A DNA stretch of 64,000 nt from Thiolinea disciformis DSM 14473 (lineage in GTDB: Bacteria > Pseudomonadota > Gammaproteobacteria > Thiotrichales > Thiotrichaceae), in NCBI RefSeq assembly GCF_000371925.1, contig NZ_AQVE01000004.1:87082-151081 (forward strand), given 5' to 3'. The notes under the pieces are model-generated. The model was given only the letters and a program-made list of their open reading frames with translations, ran no database searches and was not told where the DNA came from. The translations under genes and the position numbers were made by a program. Of this stretch, positions 27,077-35,788 are shown in pieces (positions within the stretch are counted from its first letter, which is position 1; the number at the start of each line of letters is the position of its first letter).

Positions 27077-27465
27077 GCTATTTTAAAAGCCCAATTTGCA
27101 CTTAGCCAGTAAGTAGAAATAGCCGCTACAATAATCGCAAGACCTAGAATAAGTGGATACCAAGCAGGAAAAACCGTTAAGCCTAGCCATAAAATGGTTT
27201 CATTAATCAGAAAACCAATAATAGCAGTTAAGCCATAACGCCATAAGGTAGTGTGATGATTGTGATAGTTTGCTGCAAAAGTCCAATAACGTTGTCCTGC
27301 ATAGCTCACTATAAACGCTACTAGAAACGCTATTACATTAGCGAGTAGCGGATTCATGAATGCTTGACTAATCAATAACACCGCGACAAAAAAATGCGTT
27401 GCTGCGGCCAGCCCACCTACACCGCCAAAACGTAAGATGCGTTTTATCGACTTAGGGGGCAACAT
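27073..27465 (-). CDS. GtrA-family small membrane protein
   Basis: A 130-residue protein with four hydrophobic helices and the GtrA features FGGVGGLAAATHF near the N-terminus, and SYAGQRYWTF after the second helix. GtrA proteins are thought to flip undecaprenyl-phosphate-linked sugars across the inner membrane. It overlaps the upstream GT2 gene by 14 bases and chbG by four, giving a tight GT2-GtrA-deacetylase unit. The order is the usual partner arrangement with a GtrB-like transferase. Confidence 0.88.
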   Translation of the reverse strand: MLPPKSIKRILRFGGVGGLAAATHFFVAVLLISQAFMNPLLANVIAFLVAFIVSYAGQRYWTFAANYHNHHTTLWRYGLTAIIGFLINETILWLGLTVFPAWYPLILGLAIIVAAISTYWLSANWAFKIA

Positions 27466-28438
27466 GAAATTTGCCTTCTATTTTAGAAAGTTGTGGGCTA
27501 ATTTGTTGTTCAGCAATCACATATAAAGGGCGTTGTTTTACTTCTTCATAAATCTGGCTAATATATTCACCAATAATCCCTAGCATTAATAATTGCACTC
27601 CAGAGAATAAAGCTAAGCCTGCTGCCAAGGTAGACCACCCCGGCACTGGATTGCCAAAAATCAAGGTGTCACTTGCAATATAGGCTGCATAAATTACTGA
27701 GCAAATAGAAATAATACTGCCAAGAAAACCGCTAAGCCTTAAGGGAATACTTGAGAAAGACGTAATACCAGTTGAGGCCAAACTTAATAAGGTACGCAAA
27801 TTGAAACTAGAGGTACCAGCGGCACGCTCGGCTGGAACAAAGGGTATTGCAATGGTTTTATAACCCACCCAAGCATATAATCCTTTCATAAAACGCCGTC
27901 GTTCAGGAAGACGCTTGAGCGTTTCCACGACTGCTTTATCCATGAGGCGAAAATCACCGGCATTGGCAGGAATTTGAAAATGATTATGCCGATTAGCATT
28001 AATTAGTCTATAAAAGGAATTGGTACCATAACGCTTAATCCACGTCTCATGACGGCGATCCGCAATTACGCCATAAATCATATCATAGCCGCTTTTCCAT
28101 AGGTCTAACATCTGAGCAATCAGTTCAACAGGGTGTTGAAAATCGCTATCGATTAGTAAAGTTACATCACTTTGAGCTTGATCAATACCCGCAGATAGCG
28201 CAGCTTCTTTTCCAAAATTGCGAGAAAAATTAAGGTAGTGAATCGGGTATTTATTCATAATGTTTTTAATGGTTTGATCGGTATGATCTGAGCTACCATC
28301 ATTCACAATGATAAATAAAAAGTTCGGTATGGTATTTTTTAAACTAGCGTGTAGTGCTTCAATAAAGCTTTCTAAATTTTCCGCTTCATTATATGCTGGA
28401 ATAACACAGCTTAGTGTAAATTGTTCAGGTCTTGACAT
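27452..28438 (-). CDS. GT2 glycosyltransferase, polyprenyl-phosphate type (GtrB/ArnC-like)
   Basis: A 328-residue protein with an N-terminal GT-A domain (VIPAYNEAENL, VNDGSSDHT, LLIDSDFQHP) and two C-terminal membrane helices (about 230-290). It ends in IGEYISQIYEEVKQRPLYVI, shared by GtrB, ArnC and dolichol-phosphate-mannose-synthase-like enzymes. Such enzymes transfer a nucleotide sugar to undecaprenyl phosphate on the cytoplasmic face. The sugar is unknown. The next genes encode the likely flippase and a deacetylase, and the preceding gene a GT39 transferase. Confidence 0.9.
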   Translation of the reverse strand: MSRPEQFTLSCVIPAYNEAENLESFIEALHASLKNTIPNFLFIIVNDGSSDHTDQTIKNIMNKYPIHYLNFSRNFGKEAALSAGIDQAQSDVTLLIDSDFQHPVELIAQMLDLWKSGYDMIYGVIADRRHETWIKRYGTNSFYRLINANRHNHFQIPANAGDFRLMDKAVVETLKRLPERRRFMKGLYAWVGYKTIAIPFVPAERAAGTSSFNLRTLLSLASTGITSFSSIPLRLSGFLGSIISICSVIYAAYIASDTLIFGNPVPGWSTLAAGLALFSGVQLLMLGIIGEYISQIYEEVKQRPLYVIAEQQISPQLSKIEGKFHVAP

Positions 28439-28452
28439 TGTTCAAAGAAGCC

Positions 28453-29916
28453 CTAATTGCTTTGGATAATGCCCAAATAATAAGTTTGGTTTTGGATAGT
28501 CAGTGGCTCTTGCCATTGAGTAGTTAATTGATACTGATCCTGTAGTGCTTTAGCTAATGCTGTGGACTCACTAATGACAATAGCGCCTTGTTGCTTTAAA
28601 GTCCCCAAATTAATCCAAGGCGATTTGTTTAAGTCCCCATCAATAAAAACTAAAGGGCGTTGAGTGCTATGAAAGCTAGCATTACCCGCTAGCCAATGTG
28701 AACCAATAATAGCGTAGGGCGCTGTTTTGTTTTTCCAGACGCTTTGCCATGCTAGGCTTAATGCTTCACCTTTGAAGTTCATTCGACTAAATACTTTGCC
28801 GCTTAATTGGGCGCTTATTACTACACTAATAAACAATACATTGACGGCTAAAATAAGTCTAATAAAGCGTTTAAGTGTCGTTGGGCTTAAGTCGCTGGTG
28901 TGGTAATGGAGTAGATATAAGGGGATGAAGCTTAATAGCGGTGTTCCCCACATGCTACGTAGACGCATTCCTGTCATGAGGCCAATGAATAAGCTCAGCA
29001 TCAGGGGCAGCCAAGCTAAGGCAAAAAGCGGGGTCAAGCTTAAGGGGGATCTTTTAAAGGGGAACAGCATTAGCCCTATGCCAACGAATACTAAGGCACC
29101 AGCTTGAACGAGGCTAAAATTGAGCGGGGATAATAAATGATTAGCAATAAAGCTAGATTCTGAGCTAGCACCGCGTCCTAGCGCATAGCGAAACGGTAAA
29201 AAATCATGCTGTATTAGCCACATCAAGTGTGGTACTAGCAAGAGTATACAAACTGTAAGCGCTATATAAGGTTTTGCTGTGGTGAGATGCTTCCTAGCAG
29301 TTTGATTTAGAAAGAAAAATAATACGAGAGTTAGGCCTAGTAAGACGCTGAAATATTTTGTGTAAGCCGCCAGTGCCAATAAGATTCCTAGCCCTAGCCA
29401 ATCGCGCCAGCGATTCGTTTGTAATGAGCGTATAAAAAAGTAGCCAACCCAAGCCCAAGTAGCTAGTTGTAAGGTATTAGGGTTAAATTCAAGGCTGGTG
29501 ACATTGAAATAGTAAATCATGCTGAGGGCTAGCGTGGCTAAGCAGGCACGTGTCGGATCAGTCAATAGGCGTGCACTGTAATAGACACCTAGCATCGCAG
29601 TCAGGATGGTTAATTGGGCTAATAAGAAATACCCGAAAGGGTGGGTATGAAAAACATGATAAGTTGCTTCCAATAACCAAGCTTGCAAAGGGGGGTGTTT
29701 GTAATAGCCCCATTGCAGAGTTTGCCCCCACATAAAACCCTCATTGACATCCAGCGGTGGATTAGGAAATAGCCATGTCGGTAATAAAGTCCAAATCAGT
29801 GTATGTAGAATAATAAAGAGCCAAATGGATTGCGGGCGTGATAGAGGCATGAATAATCGTTTTAAGCGAGTTAACAAAGCATGCAGTATCGCATAACTCG
29901 TTCTAGCAGGTAGCAC
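28453..29916 (-). CDS. GT39-type membrane glycosyltransferase (ArnT-like)
   Basis: A protein of up to 487 residues with about 11-12 membrane helices. It has the PMT_2-type first periplasmic loop (NPPLDVNEGFMWGQTLQWG, with acidic residues near the catalytic position) followed by YYKHPPLQAWLL. Such enzymes move a sugar from a polyprenyl carrier to an acceptor such as lipid A or protein on the periplasmic side. Together with the GT2, GtrA and deacetylase genes it completes a lipid-linked sugar modification route. The start is uncertain: GTG at 29916 or ATG at 29850 (465 residues). Neither has a strong ribosome binding site. Confidence 0.82.
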   Translation of the reverse strand: MLPARTSYAILHALLTRLKRLFMPLSRPQSIWLFIILHTLIWTLLPTWLFPNPPLDVNEGFMWGQTLQWGYYKHPPLQAWLLEATYHVFHTHPFGYFLLAQLTILTAMLGVYYSARLLTDPTRACLATLALSMIYYFNVTSLEFNPNTLQLATWAWVGYFFIRSLQTNRWRDWLGLGILLALAAYTKYFSVLLGLTLVLFFFLNQTARKHLTTAKPYIALTVCILLLVPHLMWLIQHDFLPFRYALGRGASSESSFIANHLLSPLNFSLVQAGALVFVGIGLMLFPFKRSPLSLTPLFALAWLPLMLSLFIGLMTGMRLRSMWGTPLLSFIPLYLLHYHTSDLSPTTLKRFIRLILAVNVLFISVVISAQLSGKVFSRMNFKGEALSLAWQSVWKNKTAPYAIIGSHWLAGNASFHSTQRPLVFIDGDLNKSPWINLGTLKQQGAIVISESTALAKALQDQYQLTTQWQEPLTIQNQTYYLGIIQSN

Positions 29917-30000
29917 TCTCTTAAGAGCGCTTTGTGTGCTTAACTTTCAGAGGCATTCGCTGCTAGACTAGGTTTTTTTGATCTTGTTGAGTGCGAGCTG

Positions 30001-31146
30001 ATGCGCTATCCCGCCACAAAACTCCCCAAAGTGGGTACAACGATTTTCACCGTCATGTCACAACTGGCTTTGGAGCATAAGGCGATTAATTTGTCACAAG
30101 GTTTTCCTGATTTTGATGGGCCGTCAAGTCTGTTGGCTGGCGTAGGCGAGTATATTGCTAGTGGCGCTAATCAATATGCTCCTATGGCGGGTATGCCGGT
30201 GTTGCGTGAGCAAATTGCTGCAAAAGTAGCGCGCTTATATTGCAATCCGGTTTCTGATCAGGAGGTCACCGTTACTTCGGGCGCAACGGAAGCGATTTTT
30301 GATGCGATTGCGGCAGTGGTGCGGGCAGGTGATGAGGTGATTGTCTTTGATCCAGCTTATGACAGTTATGAGCCAGCTATTGCATTGAATGGCGGAAAAA
30401 CAGTGCATTTGCAGTTGCAGCCACCTAGCTTCCACATCGATTGGCAGCGCTTAGCAGATGCTATTACTAATAAAACTCGCCTGGTTATCATTAATTCGCC
30501 GCATAACCCAACAGGTGCTGTGTTAAGCCGAGCGGATTTGGATCAATTGGCGGAAATAGTACGCGATACGGATATCTTACTATTGGCGGACGAAGTGTAT
30601 GAACACATCGTATTTGATGGGCGCGTGCACCACAGTTTCCATACGCACCCTGAGTTGTATGAACGTAGCTTTGTGATTTCTTCCTTCGGAAAAACCTATC
30701 ACACCACAGGCTGGAAAATCGGCTATTGTGTTGCCCCTGTACCCTTGACCGCTGAATTTCGCAAAGTGCATCAATATGTCACTTTCTGCACCAGCACGCC
30801 GATGCAATTAGCGTTGGCGGATGTATTGCGTGATCACCCTGAACATGCCGAACAATTACCGCAATTTTATCAGCAAAAACGCGACCAATTTTTGCAACTC
30901 ATGCAGGGTAGTAAGTTCCAGATGCAGCCTGCGGAAGGGACTTATTTCCAATTAGCTGATTACAGCACCCTTAGCGATTTGTCGGATCAGGCTTTTTGCC
31001 AGTGGCTGATTCGTGAGGCCGGTGTGGCGGCGATTCCCGTTTCCGTATTTTGTGAAACACCGCCTGAGATGCGTTTAGTACGTTTTTGTTTTGCAAAAGG
31101 TACAGCTACCTTAGAACAGGCCGCACAACGCTTGCGAGCACTATAG
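30001..31146 (+). CDS. Methionine (glutamine) aminotransferase, YbdL/MtnE-like
   Basis: A 381-residue class I/II PLP aminotransferase. It has NLSQGFPDFDGP at the N-terminus, NSPHNPTGA, DEVYEHIVFDG, and the PLP Lys231 in SSFGKTYHTTGWKIGYC. This form is typical of YbdL and glutamine transaminase K, which use methionine or glutamine to transaminate 2-oxo acids, including the 4-methylthio-2-oxobutanoate of methionine salvage. The omega-amidase gene eight bases downstream consumes 2-oxoglutaramate, the by-product when glutamine is the donor. That supports a glutamine-driven salvage pair. Confidence 0.87.
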   Translation: MRYPATKLPKVGTTIFTVMSQLALEHKAINLSQGFPDFDGPSSLLAGVGEYIASGANQYAPMAGMPVLREQIAAKVARLYCNPVSDQEVTVTSGATEAIFDAIAAVVRAGDEVIVFDPAYDSYEPAIALNGGKTVHLQLQPPSFHIDWQRLADAITNKTRLVIINSPHNPTGAVLSRADLDQLAEIVRDTDILLLADEVYEHIVFDGRVHHSFHTHPELYERSFVISSFGKTYHTTGWKIGYCVAPVPLTAEFRKVHQYVTFCTSTPMQLALADVLRDHPEHAEQLPQFYQQKRDQFLQLMQGSKFQMQPAEGTYFQLADYSTLSDLSDQAFCQWLIREAGVAAIPVSVFCETPPEMRLVRFCFAKGTATLEQAAQRLRAL

Positions 31147-31154
31147 GATTTCTT

Positions 31155-31940
31155 ATGAATAACAGTATTTTACGTGTCAGCTTGGTTCAAACCGAACTAA
31201 CTTGGCAGAATGCAGCGGCGAATCGTGCGCGCTTTACTGCGCTACTAAAACCCTTGGCAAACCACACGGATTTAATTGTTTTGCCGGAAATGTTTACCAC
31301 AGGTTTTATGATGCAGCCCGAAGCTTATGCAGAAGCTTTTGAGGGTGAAACATTAACGTGGCTAATACAAGAAGCTCGGCAGTTAAATGCGGCTATCGCT
31401 GGATCCGTCGCTATGAAAGTGGCGCAAGGTTTTGTCAATCGCTTACTGTTCGTCACCCCCGAAGGCGATGTGGATTATTATGATAAGCGCCACTTATTCC
31501 GCATGGGCAATGAGCAGCAGCATTATCAGGCCGGAACCGAACGCAAACTATTCAATTATCGGGGCTGGCGCATTTTGCCACAGGTTTGTTATGACCTACG
31601 GTTTCCCGTATTTATGCGCAATCGCAATGATTATGATCTAGCCATTGTTGTAGCCAATTGGCCTGCAGCACGTCGTTTGGCGTGGCGCACCTTGTTGCAA
31701 GCGCGGGCGATTGAAAACCAGTCCTATGTAGTAGGTGTCAATCGTGTGGGCAAGGATGGTAATGGTTTGGAATATAGCGGCGATTCTTTAACCATCAATT
31801 TTCGCGGTGAATTGATGATTGATCAATCGATTGGTGAAGCCTTTATGGAAACAGCGCGTTTAGATTTAGCAACGCTGCAAACCTTTCGCAAGCAATTTCC
31901 CGCTTGGCAAGATAGCGATACTTTTGAGCTAAAGCTTTAA
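31155..31940 (+). CDS. Omega-amidase, nitrilase family (YafV-like)
   Basis: This hydrolase splits 2-oxoglutaramate to 2-oxoglutarate and ammonia, pulling glutamine transamination forward. The 261-residue sequence has the nitrilase triad Glu45 (LPEMF), Lys111 (DKRHLF) and Cys145 (QVCYDLRFP). These contexts match YafV/Nit2-type omega-amidases. An upstream in-frame extension overlaps the aminotransferase gene. The ATG at 31155 with a TAGGA site is preferred. The pair is a recognised glutamine transaminase/omega-amidase unit. Confidence 0.9.
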   Translation: MNNSILRVSLVQTELTWQNAAANRARFTALLKPLANHTDLIVLPEMFTTGFMMQPEAYAEAFEGETLTWLIQEARQLNAAIAGSVAMKVAQGFVNRLLFVTPEGDVDYYDKRHLFRMGNEQQHYQAGTERKLFNYRGWRILPQVCYDLRFPVFMRNRNDYDLAIVVANWPAARRLAWRTLLQARAIENQSYVVGVNRVGKDGNGLEYSGDSLTINFRGELMIDQSIGEAFMETARLDLATLQTFRKQFPAWQDSDTFELKL

Positions 31941-31974
31941 TCTAAACACTGACTTGTCTAGCTGAATAATAGTT

Positions 31975-33033
31975 TTAGTCTTTGATCCCAAAGAGTTGCT
32001 CAATGTGACTGACACTGTCAGGGTTTAAGTCTTCTACAATAGCAATAAAACTCTTACCCACTAAACGTTGGGCGCGTTTAAGTAAAAAAGGAATTGGGCT
32101 ACTGGGCTCATAACGTGCGTAATAAGCACATATTTGCTCTAAAGCTTGAATAACCTGCTCATTATTCTGAATGGGCATAGTTTTATCGCGTACACTATTC
32201 GACATGTTCTGGACTTGTGCGGGGGAGTCATGGTTTGTTGACGCCTGTATGTCTGTTGGCTCATTCGAAATAGGTTCTGCAGTAAGCTGTTTAATTTTGT
32301 TCTCTAACAGTTTGCTGGCTTTAGTTAGTAGCTCAGTCAGTGCATTTAGCTCAAGCGTTTCCTCATTCGATATCGTGTGACTATCAAATAACTCGTTAAT
32401 CGTTTTGACTTGTTGTGTACAGGACTGTAAGACCTGTAAGCTGCTGTTTAAGTGCTCAGGCTCAAGCTCTTGAAATAGACCCTCTATGAGACGGTAACGG
32501 TGTTGTTCTTCTTCTACAGTGGAGTTCTGAAAAGCCAAGCTTTCTTGCAATTGGCTAAAGCTAAATTTGCCAAGGCGTGGCGAGGCTAAGAGGGGTAACT
32601 TACTGACGCCTTGTACAAAACGCAAACTGGTCAATTCTAGTAAAGCATTTCTACGCATGAGTGCCGGTGTTGAATCTTCAGGATCTAGCTCAGGATATAA
32701 GCACTCCCAGTAGTTAGTTAAGAGTTTGTGAATCACATGTAGACCTTGTTCTAAGCCTTGAAACCCTTCTAGGTAAGTGAGCGCAAGGGTTAGATTGCTA
32801 GCGACGCGAAGGTCATGAGTAGTTTTGGAGAGCTTTAAGGCTTGCACTTTAACCTCTTTCCAATTCGGTTCGACCGCCGCTATGACGGAATCACCGATTT
32901 GGCGTTCTGGTTCCCCTTGCTTGGCTTTTTCCATGGCTAGGAATGCCTCATGGTATTCTGCCAGCTCACCACAAGCTTGCTGGTCGCTAATAGGTTTTGT
33001 GAGGTCTTCAAGATCAATCATCATTATTTCCAT
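31975..33033 (-). CDS. tssA: T6SS protein TssA (ImpA N-terminal domain)
   Basis: TssA contacts the baseplate and membrane complex and helps prime or stabilise sheath/tube growth. The 352-residue protein has the ImpA_N domain (about residues 10-140, with ISDQQACGELAEYHEAF and LEGFQGLEQGLHVIHKLL). A Pro/Gln-rich middle and a C-terminal oligomerisation segment follow (SSPIPFLLKRAQRLVGKSFIAI truncated here, ending in QLFGI). This is the short TssA1-like architecture. It is divergent from tssB. The start may be ATG 33033, 33024 or 33021; none has a good ribosome binding site. Confidence 0.9.
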   Translation of the reverse strand: MEIMMIDLEDLTKPISDQQACGELAEYHEAFLAMEKAKQGEPERQIGDSVIAAVEPNWKEVKVQALKLSKTTHDLRVASNLTLALTYLEGFQGLEQGLHVIHKLLTNYWECLYPELDPEDSTPALMRRNALLELTSLRFVQGVSKLPLLASPRLGKFSFSQLQESLAFQNSTVEEEQHRYRLIEGLFQELEPEHLNSSLQVLQSCTQQVKTINELFDSHTISNEETLELNALTELLTKASKLLENKIKQLTAEPISNEPTDIQASTNHDSPAQVQNMSNSVRDKTMPIQNNEQVIQALEQICAYYARYEPSSPIPFLLKRAQRLVGKSFIAIVEDLNPDSVSHIEQLFGIKD

Positions 33034-33069
33034 AAATAAAAATAATTAAATATAGATAAATTATATTAA

Positions 33070-33095
33070 TTTTTGGTATTTAGAAGTACCAAAAA
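33070..33095. promoter_or_regulatory. Hairpin/palindrome in the tssA-tssB divergent region
   Basis: TTTTTGGTA (33070-33078) pairs perfectly with TACCAAAAA (33087-33095) around an eight-base loop. It lies 37 bases upstream of tssA and 123 bases before tssB. A terminator would be odd between divergent starts, so an operator or a leader hairpin is more likely. No sigma-54 type GG-n10-GC site was found nearby. Confidence 0.4.
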
Positions 33096-33217
33096 AGACT
33101 AACTTATATCTATACTAAAATTCAGGTTATCAATCCAATTATAGTTAAGTCTTACCTTCAGCTTTTAAAAGTAGTTGAATTAGGTTTTTAGTCGCTGTCA
33201 GCGTTTAGGAGGTTGCT

Positions 33218-33775
33218 ATGGCTAAACAAAGTAGCCAAAAATTTCTAGCGAAAAATCGAGCTCCACGCGTTCAAATTGAATATGATGTAGAAACTTATGA
33301 TTCTGATAAAAAAGTTCAACTGCCTTTTATCATGGGAGTAATGGCCGATTTATCGGGTAAACCCGCCGAAGCACTTCCATCGATTGATAAGCGCCAATTT
33401 CTTGAAATTGATGTGGATAATTTTGATGAGCGTATGAAAGCCATGAAGCCACGGGCTGCTTTTGTAGTGCCCAATACCTTAACAGGTGAGGGTAATCTTA
33501 GCGTCGATCTTACTTTCGAAAGTATGGATGATTTTTCGCCTGATGCGGTGGCACGCAAAGTAGACTCTTTGCGCCAATTGCTGGAGGCAAGAACCCAGCT
33601 TGCTAATCTCTTAACCTTCATGGATGGTAAATCAGGGGCAGAAGACTTGATTACCAAGGCACTCAATGATCCAACGCTGTTACAAGCGTTGGTTGCAGCA
33701 CCTAAGCCTAAAGCAACTGAAACACCTGCCCCTAGTACAGATGAAGGCAGCGATAAGACCCAGACGGAGGCTTAA
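33218..33775 (+). CDS. tssB: T6SS contractile sheath small subunit TssB (VipA)
   Basis: TssB pairs with TssC to build the cytoplasmic contractile sheath that drives the Hcp tube. The 185-residue sequence shows the VipA blocks RVQIEYDVETYDSDKKVQLPF (start of it), GVMADLSG, FLEIDVDNFDERMKAMKPR, and VARKVDSLRQLLEARTQL. The C-terminal 25 residues are Pro/Thr/Glu-rich. Its ATG follows an AGGAGG site. The stop overlaps the tssC start by one base (TAATG). Confidence 0.96.
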   Translation: MAKQSSQKFLAKNRAPRVQIEYDVETYDSDKKVQLPFIMGVMADLSGKPAEALPSIDKRQFLEIDVDNFDERMKAMKPRAAFVVPNTLTGEGNLSVDLTFESMDDFSPDAVARKVDSLRQLLEARTQLANLLTFMDGKSGAEDLITKALNDPTLLQALVAAPKPKATETPAPSTDEGSDKTQTEA

Positions 33776-35265
33776 TGATGGCAGAGCTTATGCAGCAGGG
33801 TGCTTCCACATCCTTGGGGTTAGCAGAAACTGATACTTTCGCTGAGTTATTGAAAAAGGAATTCAAGCCGAAAACGGATGAGTCGCGTACTGCGGTTGAA
33901 AAGGCCGTAAAAACCTTAGCTGAACAAGCGTTAGCAAATACGACCTTAGTAACCGATGATGCGATTAATAGTATTCAGTCAATGATAGCTTTGATTGATA
34001 AACGTTTGTCTGAACAGGTCAATTTAATTATTCACCATGCCGACTTTCAAGCTTTAGAAAGCAGTTGGCGCGGCTTGCATTATTTGGTGAATAACACGGA
34101 AACCGACGAGATGTTGAAAATCCGTGTTTTGAATATTTCTAAAAAAGATCTTTATAAAAATCTCAAGAAATTTAAAGGAACAGCTTGGGATCAAAGTCCG
34201 GTCTTTAAAAAAATCTATGAAGAGCAATATGGCCAGTTTGGTGGTGAACCATTTGGTTGTTTAATGGGCGATTACTACTTTGATCAGAGCGCACCGGATG
34301 TTGAGCTGTTAGGGGAAATTGCAAAAATTTCCGCAGCCGCACACGCCCCTTTTATCTCAGCTCCTTCCCCGACCTTATTAAACATGGATAGTTGGCAGGA
34401 GCTCAGTAATCCGCGTGATCTCACTAAAATTTTCCAAACCCCTGAGTATGCTGCATGGCGTTCTTTACGTGAGTCAGAAGACGCACGTTATATTGGCTTG
34501 GCTATGCCACGTTTTCTGGGACGCCTACCCTATGGGGCGACTACCAATCCAGTCGAAGACTTTGCTTTTGAGGAAGAAGTCAAAGGAACCAATCACGAGC
34601 GTTATTTATGGGTGAATGCTGCTTATGCGATGGCACGTAATATTAATCGTGCTTTCAAACTTTATGGTTGGTGTTCGCGCATTCGCGGTATTGAATCGGG
34701 TGGGGCGGTAGAAGATTTACCTGCTCATACTTTCCCCACCGATGATGGTGGGGTGGACATGAAATGTCCTACTGAGATTGCTATTAGCGATCGACGCGAG
34801 GCTGAATTAGCGAAGAATGGTTTTATGCCTTTATTGCATAAGAAAAACTCAGATTATGCGGCTTTTATTGGTGCTCAATCCTTACAAAAGCCTACCGAAT
34901 ACGATAATCCTGATGCTACGGCGAATGCTAATTTATCAGCACGTTTGCCTTACTTGTTTGCGACTTGCCGTTTTGCACATTTCTTAAAGTGCATTGTGCG
35001 CGACAAGATAGGTTCTTTCAAAGAGCGCTCCGATATGGAGGATTGGCTGAATCGTTGGATTCTTAATTATGTAGAACCGAACCCTGCTAATGCTTCGGAA
35101 GAGGATTTAGCCCGTAAGCCTTTAGCAGCCGCTCAAGTCGTAGTGGATGATGTGGAAGGTAATCCGGGTTATTACACCTCAAAGTTCTACTTAAGACCGC
35201 ATTATCAGTTGGAAGGTTTGACTGTGTCACTGCGTTTAGTTTCCAAGCTTGATCGGAAACAATAG
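33775..35265 (+). CDS. tssC: T6SS contractile sheath large subunit TssC (VipB)
   Basis: This is the large sheath subunit that interlocks with TssB; ClpV recycles the contracted sheath. The 496-residue protein has family blocks FQALESSWRGLHYLV, FGCLMGDYYFD, AHAPFISAPSP, and the C-terminal YYTSKFYLRPHYQLEGL. Two ATG codons in tandem (33775, 33778) are possible starts. It is translationally coupled to tssB and followed 37 bases later by hcp. Confidence 0.97.
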   Translation: MMAELMQQGASTSLGLAETDTFAELLKKEFKPKTDESRTAVEKAVKTLAEQALANTTLVTDDAINSIQSMIALIDKRLSEQVNLIIHHADFQALESSWRGLHYLVNNTETDEMLKIRVLNISKKDLYKNLKKFKGTAWDQSPVFKKIYEEQYGQFGGEPFGCLMGDYYFDQSAPDVELLGEIAKISAAAHAPFISAPSPTLLNMDSWQELSNPRDLTKIFQTPEYAAWRSLRESEDARYIGLAMPRFLGRLPYGATTNPVEDFAFEEEVKGTNHERYLWVNAAYAMARNINRAFKLYGWCSRIRGIESGGAVEDLPAHTFPTDDGGVDMKCPTEIAISDRREAELAKNGFMPLLHKKNSDYAAFIGAQSLQKPTEYDNPDATANANLSARLPYLFATCRFAHFLKCIVRDKIGSFKERSDMEDWLNRWILNYVEPNPANASEEDLARKPLAAAQVVVDDVEGNPGYYTSKFYLRPHYQLEGLTVSLRLVSKLDRKQ

Positions 35266-35290
35266 CTTATTAATCAAAACTGTTAAACGG

Positions 35291-35302
35291 AGGAGGTGAA
35301 TA
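35291..35302 (+). promoter_or_regulatory. Very strong ribosome binding site of hcp
   Basis: AGGAGGTGA at 35291-35299 is a near-perfect match to the 16S rRNA anti-Shine-Dalgarno, three bases before the hcp ATG. It fits the need to make far more Hcp than neighbouring proteins from the same transcript. Confidence 0.7.
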
Positions 35303-35788
35303 ATGGCTGTTGATATTTATTGTAAGATTGAAGGGATTGAGGGCGAAAGCTCTGATGCTAAGCATGATAAATGGATCGAGTTAGATCATTATCATGTTGA
35401 AGTGTCTCAACCTGTTTCGGGTGAAAGTCGTACGGGTGGTCGTTCGGCTGGCAAAGCGGATTTTAAGGAGTTTACCATTCAAAAAACCGTGGATAAGTCG
35501 ACACCTGATTTAAATATTTATTGTGCAAGCGGTAAACATATCCCTAAGGTGGAGATCGAGTGTTGCTTGGCTTCTGAGGAAAAGCATGTCTTCATGAAAT
35601 ACACCTTGGAGGATGTCATTATTAATGGTGTTACTGGTGGCGGCGCACACTCGGATACACGTCCTGCTGAAACAGTCAGATTCCGCTATGGCAAAATTAA
35701 ATGGGAATACACCCCTATTGATCATAAAGGAAAGCCAGGGGCAAAAGTGGATCGTACTTGGGACATTGAGAAGAACCAAAAAGCATGA
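35303..35788 (+). CDS. hcp: T6SS tube protein Hcp (TssD)
   Basis: Hcp hexamers stack into the inner tube and carry small effectors. The 161-residue sequence has MAVDIYCKIEGIEGES, the FTIQKTVDKSTPDL loop, and HVFMKYTLEDVIINGV, all typical of Hcp1-type proteins. There is no C-terminal effector extension. It overlaps tagJ by four bases (ATGA). Confidence 0.97.
   Translation: MAVDIYCKIEGIEGESSDAKHDKWIELDHYHVEVSQPVSGESRTGGRSAGKADFKEFTIQKTVDKSTPDLNIYCASGKHIPKVEIECCLASEEKHVFMKYTLEDVIINGVTGGGAHSDTRPAETVRFRYGKIKWEYTPIDHKGKPGAKVDRTWDIEKNQKA

Noticed and set aside
33034-33217. Sigma-54 promoter for the T6SS genes
   Set aside because: No GG and GC elements with the required 10-base spacing were seen in the tssA-tssB spacer.
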